64,000 bases of DNA, taken from Alphaproteobacteria bacterium (GTDB lineage: Bacteria > Pseudomonadota > Alphaproteobacteria > Rhodobacterales > Rhodobacteraceae). Below the pieces are notes generated by a model. The model was given only the letters and a program-made list of their open reading frames with translations. It ran no database searches and was not told the origin of the DNA. The position numbers were made by a program, and so were the translations under genes. Below are positions 33,217 through 41,112 of this stretch, piece after piece. Position 1 is the stretch's first letter. Each line of letters starts with the position of its first letter. Location: assembly GCA_030424865.1 (NCBI GenBank), contig JAUHVR010000005.1, forward strand, positions 1 to 64,000, read 5' to 3'.

Positions 33217-34494
33217 TCAGGCGGTGATCTCTTCCATGACACCACCGGTCGGGATGTCCGGTTGGTCGGAATTGTCAACGATCACAAGATCATAGCCCCC
33301 ACCATCACGCAGCCGCCACTGGCCACCCACCAGGGGTGTCTTGGCCACGTTGGCCGCCGCAAAGGGCGGCAGGCCCGCGCCGTCAAAGGCGATGCGCCCG
33401 ACAAGGCTGTCAAGCTGCGTCGCCGCAATCGCCTCGGCCACCGCGTCGGGATCGCCGCTGTCGTCAACCCGACCCATGACGCTGGCCGCCATCTCAAAGA
33501 GCGCATGCACAAAGCCGATCGGCTGGGTCCACTGGCGTCCCGTCGCGGCGGTAAAGCCCGCAGCCACCTCGGCCGCGCTTTCACCGGTCACCGACGAGGT
33601 GAACGGATGCGAAGGCGACCACCAGACCTCGGAGCTCAGGTTGTGGCCTGTGTCTCCCAGCGCCTCGACCGCCTGCGGGAAGAGGATCGCCTTGCCGATC
33701 GAGGCCGCCTTGGGTGTGAAGCCCTGCTGCTTGGCCTGCGTCCAGAAGGTGGTGAAGTCCGGCGGGATCGGCACGCCGGTGACAATCTCGACGTTGTTGC
33801 TGCGGAAGGCGTTGATCTGCGCACTGAAATCATCGGTCAGGTTCTGATAGCGGCCCGGATCGGTCAGGCCGTAGCCCTGCGCCGCAAGAACCGGCGGGAA
33901 GCCGACATTCGGATCGCCCCAGGCGTTGCCATCGCCGTCATTGGGGAACAGCCCGCCGACCTGCTTGTTGGTCGACAGCTGGTTCCACATCGAGGTGAAG
34001 ACCGAGATCACATCTTCCAGACCCCAGAAGAAGTGGTAGCTGTAGTAGAACCGCTCCCAAGACCCCGGATCACCCGGGTTGCCCTGTTGGCCGATGAAGT
34101 AAGGCTGCCAGGGTGCGACGGTCGAGATGCAGGGCACCTCTTCGGCTTCGCAGGTGGTGGCAACGGGATTGGTCGTTTCGGGGGTCGAGGCGACCAGCAT
34201 CAGGTCGATCTCATCGTCGATGATCAGCTCGCTGGCCACATCCGCCGCGCGGTTCGGGTTGGACTGGCTGTCCTTGACGATGACCTCAAAATTCGCGCCG
34301 GCCTCGGACTTCGCGAAAGCGTCCAGAATGAACTTGTCCGCCTCGGAAAACGCCGCCAGCGGGCCCGATTGCGGGCTGACATAGCCCAGCTTGATGCGCG
34401 CGCCCTGCGCGATTGCGGGCGCGGCCAGGCCACCGGCGGCCAGCGTCAGCCCGGCGGCGCTAGAGGTTTTCAGTAGATTGCGACGTGTGATCAT
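33217..34494 (-). CDS. ABC transporter substrate-binding protein (LivJ/amide-type), Tat-exported
   Basis: 425 residues from the ATG ending at 34494 with GGGAGG upstream. Twin-arginine signal MITRRNLLKTSSAAGLTLAAGG with cleavage after AIAQ. Periplasmic type I fold: IKLGYVSPQSGPLAAFSEAD, ASELIIDDEIDLMLVASTPETT, CISTVAPWQPYF. It belongs to the Leu/Ile/Val-binding superfamily, members of which also bind aromatic acids. Between maleylacetate reductase and livG, so the ligand is probably the aromatic compound degraded by this operon. Confidence 0.88.
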   Translation of the reverse strand: MITRRNLLKTSSAAGLTLAAGGLAAPAIAQGARIKLGYVSPQSGPLAAFSEADKFILDAFAKSEAGANFEVIVKDSQSNPNRAADVASELIIDDEIDLMLVASTPETTNPVATTCEAEEVPCISTVAPWQPYFIGQQGNPGDPGSWERFYYSYHFFWGLEDVISVFTSMWNQLSTNKQVGGLFPNDGDGNAWGDPNVGFPPVLAAQGYGLTDPGRYQNLTDDFSAQINAFRSNNVEIVTGVPIPPDFTTFWTQAKQQGFTPKAASIGKAILFPQAVEALGDTGHNLSSEVWWSPSHPFTSSVTGESAAEVAAGFTAATGRQWTQPIGFVHALFEMAASVMGRVDDSGDPDAVAEAIAATQLDSLVGRIAFDGAGLPPFAAANVAKTPLVGGQWRLRDGGGYDLVIVDNSDQPDIPTGGVMEEITA

Positions 34495-34521
34495 TCTTTG
34501 TCCTCCCAAACAAATCGGTGA

Positions 34522-35583
34522 TTAAGCCTGCGGCGGAGCGCCCTCCCAAGCGCGGTCCAGCAGGGCGCGGATCCCGTCTTTCGTGATCTCTCGCGGGTTC
34601 CAATAAGGGTTCTGCGTGGCCAGTTCGGCCATGCGATCAAGGTCGGCCTGTGCGACGCCCAGATCCTTGAGCGCCATCGGCGCGTTCAGCGACTTGGCAA
34701 AATCCCAAAGGGCAAGCCCGGGTTCATCGCCACCGAACATACGGGCCACCGGGGCAAGTTCCTCGGCCGTGGCCGCCTGATTATAGGCCGTGGCATGGGG
34801 CAGAATGATTGCATGTGTTTCCGCATGCGGCAGGTTCAACGACCCGCCCAGCGTGTGGCACAGCTTGTGATGCAGGGCCATTCCGACCTGCCCCAAAACC
34901 GTTCCACAGGCCCAGGCCCCTTCCTGGGTTGCCTGTCGCGCCTCCAGATCGCCCGGGTCGGCCATGACCGCAGGCAGCGCCCTTTGGAACGCGGCGATCC
35001 CTTCCAGCGCCAACCCCGTCGCGGCCTCTGTCCGGTCCTTGGCGTAAAGAGCCTCGACCGCGTGGGCCATCGCATTCAGCGCGCTTGTGATCGTCATCCC
35101 GGCAGGCAGGGTTGCCACCAGTTCTGCATCATAAAGCACGATCCCCGGGCGCAGCTTTGGATCGGTCATCGTCGTTTTCACGCCGTTTTCGGTTTGACCG
35201 AGGATCGGTGTGCACTCGCTGCCCGCATAGGTGGTCGGCAGCGCAAGGTGACCCACATCGCTGCGCAGGACCAGGGCCTTGCCCAGCCCGATTGTCGAAC
35301 CGCCGCCCACAGACACAACGCTGTCGGCCTGCGCATCAAGAAGGTGCGCCATCGCCTCGTCGGTGACGTCGGTCGGCGTGTGCATGGTCGCCTTGGAAAA
35401 CACGCCAGCCGCCATGGTGCCAAGCGTTTCAGCAATCTCCAACCCCAGGTCGCATTGCTGCGGAGTCGTCAGCACAAGGGCGCGTTCGAACCCCGCGCTG
35501 CGCAGGTGTTCACTGACATTTTTGCGTTGGCCTGCGCCAAAGGCAACGGACTGTCCGGTCGAGAATTGGGTGATGTCCAACAC
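34522..35583 (-). CDS. Maleylacetate reductase
   Basis: About 353 residues from a GTG at 35581-35583 (AGGA eight bases upstream); no ATG gives a better start. Iron-alcohol-dehydrogenase fold: VVSVGGGSTIGLGKAL for NAD binding, PTTYAGSE, and the family hallmark HHKLCHTLGG followed by LPHAETHAIILPH. It reduces maleylacetate to 3-oxoadipate with NAD(P)H. First gene of the leftward operon, divergent from the LysR regulator. Confidence 0.88.
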   Translation of the reverse strand: MLDITQFSTGQSVAFGAGQRKNVSEHLRSAGFERALVLTTPQQCDLGLEIAETLGTMAAGVFSKATMHTPTDVTDEAMAHLLDAQADSVVSVGGGSTIGLGKALVLRSDVGHLALPTTYAGSECTPILGQTENGVKTTMTDPKLRPGIVLYDAELVATLPAGMTITSALNAMAHAVEALYAKDRTEAATGLALEGIAAFQRALPAVMADPGDLEARQATQEGAWACGTVLGQVGMALHHKLCHTLGGSLNLPHAETHAIILPHATAYNQAATAEELAPVARMFGGDEPGLALWDFAKSLNAPMALKDLGVAQADLDRMAELATQNPYWNPREITKDGIRALLDRAWEGAPPQA

Positions 35584-35656
35584 GAGCACCTTTCCTTTCG
35601 TCCTCTTCACTATGACGTGCAAAATCTGCATCTTGATCCAATTTCGACCCATCTTT

Positions 35657-35671
35657 ATAACCCGAAGTTAT
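35657..35671. promoter_or_regulatory. Candidate LysR box ATAAC-N5-GTTAT
   Basis: The inverted repeat ATAAC-CCGAA-GTTAT fits the T-N11-A form of LysR operators. It covers the start codon of the LysR gene (35670) and lies 74-88 bp upstream of the maleylacetate reductase start, the typical activation-site distance for the divergent operon. Confidence 0.55.
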
Positions 35672-36620
35672 GAAACTGGACCCGCGCCACCTCGAAATGC
35701 TGTTTGCCATCGTTGAAAAAGGTGGCCTGAGCGAAGGCGCCGACATGCTTGGGAAATCGCAACCAAGCCTGAGTCGGTCGTTGGCGATGCTGGAACAGCG
35801 CATCGGGGTTCCGCTGTTCGAAAAGGACAGACGCCCCTTGCGCCCGACCGAGCTTGGGCTTGCTCTGTCCGCAGAGGGACGCAAGATCTACGAAGCGGGA
35901 CGCAGCAGTTCGCAGATCCTGTCGCAATACCGGGACGGAAAATCGGGGGCTGTGCGGGTCGGAGGCACGCCCTTCTTCTTTGACGGCGTGATCTCGGGCA
36001 TGCTGGCCGGATTTCAATTCGAACGCCCGGATGTTCGGATTGATCAGGTTTACGGGTACATGAACGAGATCATTCCCAAGCTGCGCGACGGTTCGCTTGA
36101 CCTTGCCGTTCTGCCGATGCGGGATTCGTCGATCCCCGACGACCTGTCTTTCGACCAGATTCTGCCGGGGCGGAACGTCATTGCCTGCCGTACCGGCCAC
36201 CCACTTGCCCGGCGCGGATCCGTCAAGCTGGCCGACATCGGACAATACGCCTGGATCGCCCCCCCGGCAGGCAGCCCGCTTTACCAGGATCTGCGCGCCG
36301 TTCTGAAAGAGATCGGCATCAAGGACTTCAAGGTCAGTTTCACCGGTGGCTCGCTCAGCGCGACCGTCAATATCCTGACCGGGTCGGATGCCTTGACCGT
36401 CCTGCCCTTTTCGGTGGTCTTCATGATGCGGAACCAGCGATCGGTCGGGGCCCTGTCGATCAGGATCGGTGATCCGGACCGCCATCTTGGTGTCTTGAAG
36501 CTACGCAATCAAAAGCTCAAACCCGCCGCGCAGAAGGTCTATAACCACATCCGGCACGAATTTGATGTGCTGTCATCCAGCATCACACGCGTCAGTCAGG
36601 ATACGGTCTGGCGCCCTTGA
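35670..36620 (+). CDS. LysR-family transcriptional regulator of the aromatic operon
   Basis: 316 residues. N-terminal winged HTH: LDPRHLEMLFAIVEKGGLSE and LGKSQPSLSRSLAMLEQRIG (recognition helix), then a two-lobed effector domain (VRVGGTPFFFDGV, LDLAVLPM, VIACRTGHPLARRG). Divergent from the maleylacetate reductase operon with an 86-bp shared control region. The effector is probably the aromatic substrate or an intermediate such as hydroxyquinol or maleylacetate. The following 87-bp convergent gap shows no clear terminator. Confidence 0.9.
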   Translation: MKLDPRHLEMLFAIVEKGGLSEGADMLGKSQPSLSRSLAMLEQRIGVPLFEKDRRPLRPTELGLALSAEGRKIYEAGRSSSQILSQYRDGKSGAVRVGGTPFFFDGVISGMLAGFQFERPDVRIDQVYGYMNEIIPKLRDGSLDLAVLPMRDSSIPDDLSFDQILPGRNVIACRTGHPLARRGSVKLADIGQYAWIAPPAGSPLYQDLRAVLKEIGIKDFKVSFTGGSLSATVNILTGSDALTVLPFSVVFMMRNQRSVGALSIRIGDPDRHLGVLKLRNQKLKPAAQKVYNHIRHEFDVLSSSITRVSQDTVWRP

Positions 36621-36707
36621 CAGCGCAAGGCCCCGGCGCAGCCCCTGATCCCCAGAGCGGACCTTACCAGCGTGGGCATCATGGACAGAGTCCAACGCAA
36701 TTATGCC

Positions 36708-38228
36708 TCATCCCCGGTCGGGGTCATTGAGGGGGCCCATCGGTCCCAGACGGACATTCGGTCTGAGGTTGGCAAACCGAGCCTCGTCCAGCCGGCCCGT
36801 CAGGGCTCCGGGGACCGCGACACTCAGCGTGTCTTCGGCGATCGTGTCGAAGTCCGCCCTGAAGTGCACCGTGCTTTTGACGACGATCACGCGTGCCTTT
36901 GTCGGATCAAGGCCAAACCACCGGAACAGCGCCTGATCCAGGCATTGCACGCGAACAGAGCTGACCACGACCTTGATGTCGCAAGACCCGCTTTCGACCG
37001 CAAGACAGCAGCTGGGACCCAAGGTCGCCGTGCCTCCACCGTACATCTCGCCGCTGTAAGGGACATGGCCATCGCTGAGATGCAGCACGCGAAACCTGGC
37101 CACCAGCGGGAATGAACCGTCAGTCCCGTCACACCCGCCGATGGCGCTTTCAAAGGTCGCGCCCTCGCCCGCGTCTGTGGCGGCGCGCGCCAGCGCGGGA
37201 TCACAAAAGACACCGACAATCGCCCGCGTGGCACCCTGCGCGATCAAGGACCGCAACAGCCCCGTGGTGTCGGATGTTCCGCCGCCGCCGGGGTTGTCCT
37301 GGACATCGGCCAGAACAATGGGCCGGGTGCCACTGTTCCGCATGGCCCGCCGAACCGCCGCGTCTGCGTCATATAGCGTCGTGTCGAACTGTGGCTCGCT
37401 GGACAGAAGGTCCTGCAGAAGTCTTTCCGCCCGGTCCTGAGCCAGACCTTCGCTTTCTGCATAAGCCAGGACCGAGGGGCCACAATCGGCCACATCCGCA
37501 GCCGGGAACCCAAGCGCCAGCTCTGTATAGCCGCGCCCGGAAAAAGCGCTTGTCTGCAAGCTGTTGTACAACGTACGGCAGGGTTCGAAATCCGTGCATT
37601 GCGCGTGCAACGGGATCAGGAACGGGGCCTGTTTGAAAGCCGCGTGAAGGTGCCTGCCGTCAAGGTGGTCGATCACGCCTTCCAGACAGCGGGCGCCGGT
37701 GTCAGCCATGTCCAGATGCGGGTAGGTTCGGAACACCGTCACCCGCGTGGCCAAGGCGACAAACCGGGCCGAGATATTGGCGTGCAGATCGAGGCTGACA
37801 CCGATCGGAAAATCCGCCCCAAGCTCGGCGCGCAAGCGTCTCAGCAGTTCGGCTTCGCCATCCGGGTGCGACTCGGTCACCATGGCACCGTGCAAATCGA
37901 GATACAGAGCATCGATGGGCCCTGCGGCCCGAACGCCGTCCAGAATCTTGCCAAAGACCCAGTCAAAGGCCCGGTCAGTCACGGGCCCGCAGGGTTCTGC
38001 GGCGCACCAAAGGATCGGAATGACCTCGCAAGACCCGTGCCGCTGGGCCGCCGCGATGGCCCCGGCGATGGGCAGGTTCATTCCGTGTGTGACCGTTCTG
38101 ACGGCCTCGCCTTCCAGCAGCGCTGGCCAGCTGTCGGCCATCCTGAATTCTTCGATCCCGGCGCGGCCCGGCGCAAAGGTGTTTGTTTCGTGCTGAAACC
38201 CGGCAACAGCTATGCGATAGCGTGTCAT
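36708..38228 (-). CDS. M81-family metallopeptidase (MlrC/microcystinase C-like)
   Basis: 506 residues from the ATG ending at 38228. N-terminal DUF1485-type domain: RIAVAGFQHETNTFAPG, IDALYLDLHGAMVTE with metal His, GVSLDLHANIS with metal residues; C-terminal MlrC domain with VLADVQDNPGGGGTSDTTGLL. M81 zinc peptidases open linear peptides in microcystin degradation, but most family members have unknown substrates. Last gene of the long transporter/hydrolase unit; four bases after the alpha/beta hydrolase stop. Confidence 0.85.
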   Translation of the reverse strand: MTRYRIAVAGFQHETNTFAPGRAGIEEFRMADSWPALLEGEAVRTVTHGMNLPIAGAIAAAQRHGSCEVIPILWCAAEPCGPVTDRAFDWVFGKILDGVRAAGPIDALYLDLHGAMVTESHPDGEAELLRRLRAELGADFPIGVSLDLHANISARFVALATRVTVFRTYPHLDMADTGARCLEGVIDHLDGRHLHAAFKQAPFLIPLHAQCTDFEPCRTLYNSLQTSAFSGRGYTELALGFPAADVADCGPSVLAYAESEGLAQDRAERLLQDLLSSEPQFDTTLYDADAAVRRAMRNSGTRPIVLADVQDNPGGGGTSDTTGLLRSLIAQGATRAIVGVFCDPALARAATDAGEGATFESAIGGCDGTDGSFPLVARFRVLHLSDGHVPYSGEMYGGGTATLGPSCCLAVESGSCDIKVVVSSVRVQCLDQALFRWFGLDPTKARVIVVKSTVHFRADFDTIAEDTLSVAVPGALTGRLDEARFANLRPNVRLGPMGPLNDPDRG

Positions 38229-38232
38229 TCGC

Positions 38233-39081
38233 CTATGGGTCGTTCGACAAAATGGCGCGCAGCTTTGTCGCCACCACACCCGGCTGGTGCCGCGTCATCG
38301 AGACGTGGCCAAGGCCGCGGATCTCGTGGAACACGCCGCCCGGTGCAAGGTCCGAGACGACCTTGCACATGGCGGGCGGCGTCTGGACGTCCTCGGAAAA
38401 GCTGATCACATGCATCGGCACCGGGCAGGTTTTCAGATCCTCGCGGCAATCAAAGTCCAGGCAGGCCTCCCACTGGTCGATCAGATCCTTGGGGTCGCGG
38501 CCGGCAAAGCGTTCGGTATAGGCGGGCTTGATCTCGGCCCAGAGCTTGGGATCGCCAAGCGCCTTGGCCGGAAAGGCGTAGACGGCGAAATGCGGGGCCA
38601 GGAAATAGCCCGGCAGCTCGATCCCGGCCTTGCGGATGTCGATCTCGGCCTGCATCCAGTCCCGCGTGAATCCGTCGATATAGGCCGAGGTGCCCATCGG
38701 CACGGCGATGCGCACCTTGTCGGGGAAATCAATCGCCACCTGCTGAGTGACCAGCCCGCCCAGCGACAGGCCGACAACCGCCGCCTGCCCCCCGGCAAAA
38801 GCGTCGATCACAGCGGCGCAGTCGCGCGCATAGTCGCCCATGGTCCAGGGCGCCGGAGGAGATGTTGTTTCACCCGCACCCCGCGGGTCATACGAGATGC
38901 AGCGGAAGTGGTCGGTCAGGTGCTGGAACTGCTGCGAATACCCCTCTGCCGTCTGATCACCGCCGGGGATGAAGACCACGCCGGGTCCCTGCCCCTGGGT
39001 CACGACGCGCATGGTGACGCCGTCCTTGGTGGTCAATGAATGGGTTTCGGCATCAGGGCCGAACTCGGGAAAAGCGCCCAT
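38233..39081 (-). CDS. Alpha/beta hydrolase
   Basis: 282 residues with the canonical fold: oxyanion HG-equivalent region FIPGGDQTA, DPRGAGET, the nucleophile elbow VVGLSLGGLV (Ser near 105), acid residue in SFSEDVQ (Asp near 231) and His in LGHVSMTRH. No signal peptide. Esterase, lactonase or amidase activity is possible. Twelve bases after the CocE-type gene, before the M81 peptidase gene. Confidence 0.87.
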   Translation of the reverse strand: MGAFPEFGPDAETHSLTTKDGVTMRVVTQGQGPGVVFIPGGDQTAEGYSQQFQHLTDHFRCISYDPRGAGETTSPPAPWTMGDYARDCAAVIDAFAGGQAAVVGLSLGGLVTQQVAIDFPDKVRIAVPMGTSAYIDGFTRDWMQAEIDIRKAGIELPGYFLAPHFAVYAFPAKALGDPKLWAEIKPAYTERFAGRDPKDLIDQWEACLDFDCREDLKTCPVPMHVISFSEDVQTPPAMCKVVSDLAPGGVFHEIRGLGHVSMTRHQPGVVATKLRAILSNDP

Positions 39082-39093
39082 CTGGGTCTCCTC

Positions 39094-41112
39094 TTACACA
39101 AGGTCGCGCGGGATGTCCTCGCGCCAATTGCGTTCCATGACCATGCCATCCGCATCTTCAGCGGTCAGGCTGGCCTCGATCTGCCAGACATCGCGCAGGG
39201 CGCGAACGGTGACCATCGTGCGGACTTCGGCGCGCCAATCCCCCCGCGAATAGGCCTTGCGCCATGTGCAGGTGCCCTGGGCCGAATTGGGATCGTCCGG
39301 GTGGATCGAATAGCTGTCGGACGAGGTGTAGTGCACCGTCATCCCGGTGTGCAGATGCGTTTCCCTGCCGGTGTCATTGGCATAGGTGAGGGTCTCGACG
39401 CCCGTTACCTGATCAATGGTCCGCGTGCGGGTGTACGAACCGTCAGAGTGCCGTTCCGTGGCCAAGGGCACCGCGCTTTCAGGCCGCTCAAAGGGCCTCA
39501 GACCTTCGTCCATCGCCCGCGCGGGTCGCGCCGGCAGGTCCAGCCGTGTGTTCTGCAACGTCAGGGTTGCGGCCTCTTGCGAGGGCCAGATCACCGGCCA
39601 CAGCGCGGTGCCCAGCGACAGGCGCAGCTTTTGCCCCTTGGCGATCCGCTGACCGCAGACATTGAGTTGCACCGAAACGGGAACCGGGGTGCCAACCGGC
39701 ATCGGCTCTGGGTCGGTATGGCTTTGGCGGTGGGTCAGGTTCAGCACACCAAAGCTGATCAGGGTGGCGCGACCGTCTTCGGCCACCGCCGACAGGGTCG
39801 CCACCAAATTCGCCTGCGGCACGTCGCTGGCGACCTCGGCATGCAGCATCGGAAACCCGAGCAGGTCCAGATCCTCGTCCAATGGCCCGGTTTCAAAGGA
39901 TGTGAGCCGCCCAAGTTCCTCGTTATGATCCAGGGCCCCGTCCGCGCCCAGCCCATAAACACACCAGACCCCGACCGAACTGCCCGCTGTTTGCGGCGAC
40001 ATCACCGTCACAACATCGCCGTTCGGCGTGTCAGACAGCCCGCTGGAGCTTGGAAAAAACGGCTTGGAGGCAACCGCGGCCCCATGCCAGTCCGGCTCGG
40101 CCACCCAACGCCCTTCCCGCATCTCGCGATAGGGCGCGGGCTCTGCCGGGTCCTGCACAAAGGCGCGCAGTTGGGGTTCGTCCATGATCCCGGTGTCGAT
40201 CCCCTTCAGATGCTGATCCCACCAGCGCAGGCACTCTTGCAGGAACCCGATTTGCGGGCCCGGTTTTGCAAAATGCGGGTACTTGTGCGCCCAGGGACCT
40301 GCGAGCCCCTTCTTGACCCCGGGCAGATGATCCAGCGTGCGGAAAATCGCGTTGGTGTAGCCATCCGCCCAGCCGCCGACCATATAGACCGGCACCTCGA
40401 TGTCGGCGTAGTTCTCGCAGACCGAGCCATGGGCATAAAAGGCATCGCGCCGTTGATGGCGGAACCAATCGAGCATCCAGAGCCCGTTGTTCTCCAGCCT
40501 CTCGACCCACATCTCGCGCCAGCGGTCCCCGACAATGGCGGGGTCCGGCGGGGTGTTCGCGATCGCAAAAGCCGTCGCGCCCCAGTTCAGCTTGTCACAG
40601 AGCACCGCGCCACCCATGAAGTGGATGTCATCGGCATAACGGTCATCGGTCGAACACAGCGAGATCACGGCCCCCAGCGCCGGCGGTCGCCGCGCCGCGA
40701 TTTGCAGACCGTTGAAGCCCCCCCAGGAAATCCCGATCATCCCGACCTTGCCCGAACACCAGGGCTGCGCGGCCAGCCAGTCGATCACGGCCAGCGCGTC
40801 GTCCTGTTCCTGTTTGAGGTATTCGCCCAGACAGACACCTTCGCTGTCGCCCGTCCCGCGCATGTCGACGCGCACGCCGGCATAGCCGTGACCTGCGAAA
40901 TACGGATGGGTCAGGTGATCCCGCTCAACCGTGCCGTCGCGTTTGCGATAGGGCAGATACTCCAGGATCGCGGGCACCGGATCGGACTCGGCATCCTCGG
41001 GCAGCCAGATGCGGGCGGCCAGTTTGGTCCCGTCAGGCATCGGGATCCAGGTGTTTTCAATCTCGCGCACCTTGCGGGAAAACTCGGTTACGACCGTGAT
41101 GTCACTCATCAT
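39094..41112 (-). CDS. CocE/NonD-family hydrolase (peptidase S15-like), paralogue 1
   Basis: 672 residues (the ATG at 41107-41109, one codon in, may be the true start). N-terminal alpha/beta-hydrolase: WIPMPDGTKLAARIWLPE, YRKRDGT, VRVDMRGTGDSEG, and the nucleophile GMIGISWGGF (Ser near 130). Acid residue region VYMVGGWADGYTNA and catalytic His region GPWAHKYPH. The C-terminal jelly-roll domain (about 390-670) is typical of X-Pro dipeptidyl-peptidase/cocaine esterase enzymes. Adjacent to a second paralogue in the same unit and related to the third at 49355. Acts on acyl ester or amide bonds; the substrate is unknown. Confidence 0.87.
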   Translation of the reverse strand: MMSDITVVTEFSRKVREIENTWIPMPDGTKLAARIWLPEDAESDPVPAILEYLPYRKRDGTVERDHLTHPYFAGHGYAGVRVDMRGTGDSEGVCLGEYLKQEQDDALAVIDWLAAQPWCSGKVGMIGISWGGFNGLQIAARRPPALGAVISLCSTDDRYADDIHFMGGAVLCDKLNWGATAFAIANTPPDPAIVGDRWREMWVERLENNGLWMLDWFRHQRRDAFYAHGSVCENYADIEVPVYMVGGWADGYTNAIFRTLDHLPGVKKGLAGPWAHKYPHFAKPGPQIGFLQECLRWWDQHLKGIDTGIMDEPQLRAFVQDPAEPAPYREMREGRWVAEPDWHGAAVASKPFFPSSSGLSDTPNGDVVTVMSPQTAGSSVGVWCVYGLGADGALDHNEELGRLTSFETGPLDEDLDLLGFPMLHAEVASDVPQANLVATLSAVAEDGRATLISFGVLNLTHRQSHTDPEPMPVGTPVPVSVQLNVCGQRIAKGQKLRLSLGTALWPVIWPSQEAATLTLQNTRLDLPARPARAMDEGLRPFERPESAVPLATERHSDGSYTRTRTIDQVTGVETLTYANDTGRETHLHTGMTVHYTSSDSYSIHPDDPNSAQGTCTWRKAYSRGDWRAEVRTMVTVRALRDVWQIEASLTAEDADGMVMERNWREDIPRDLV

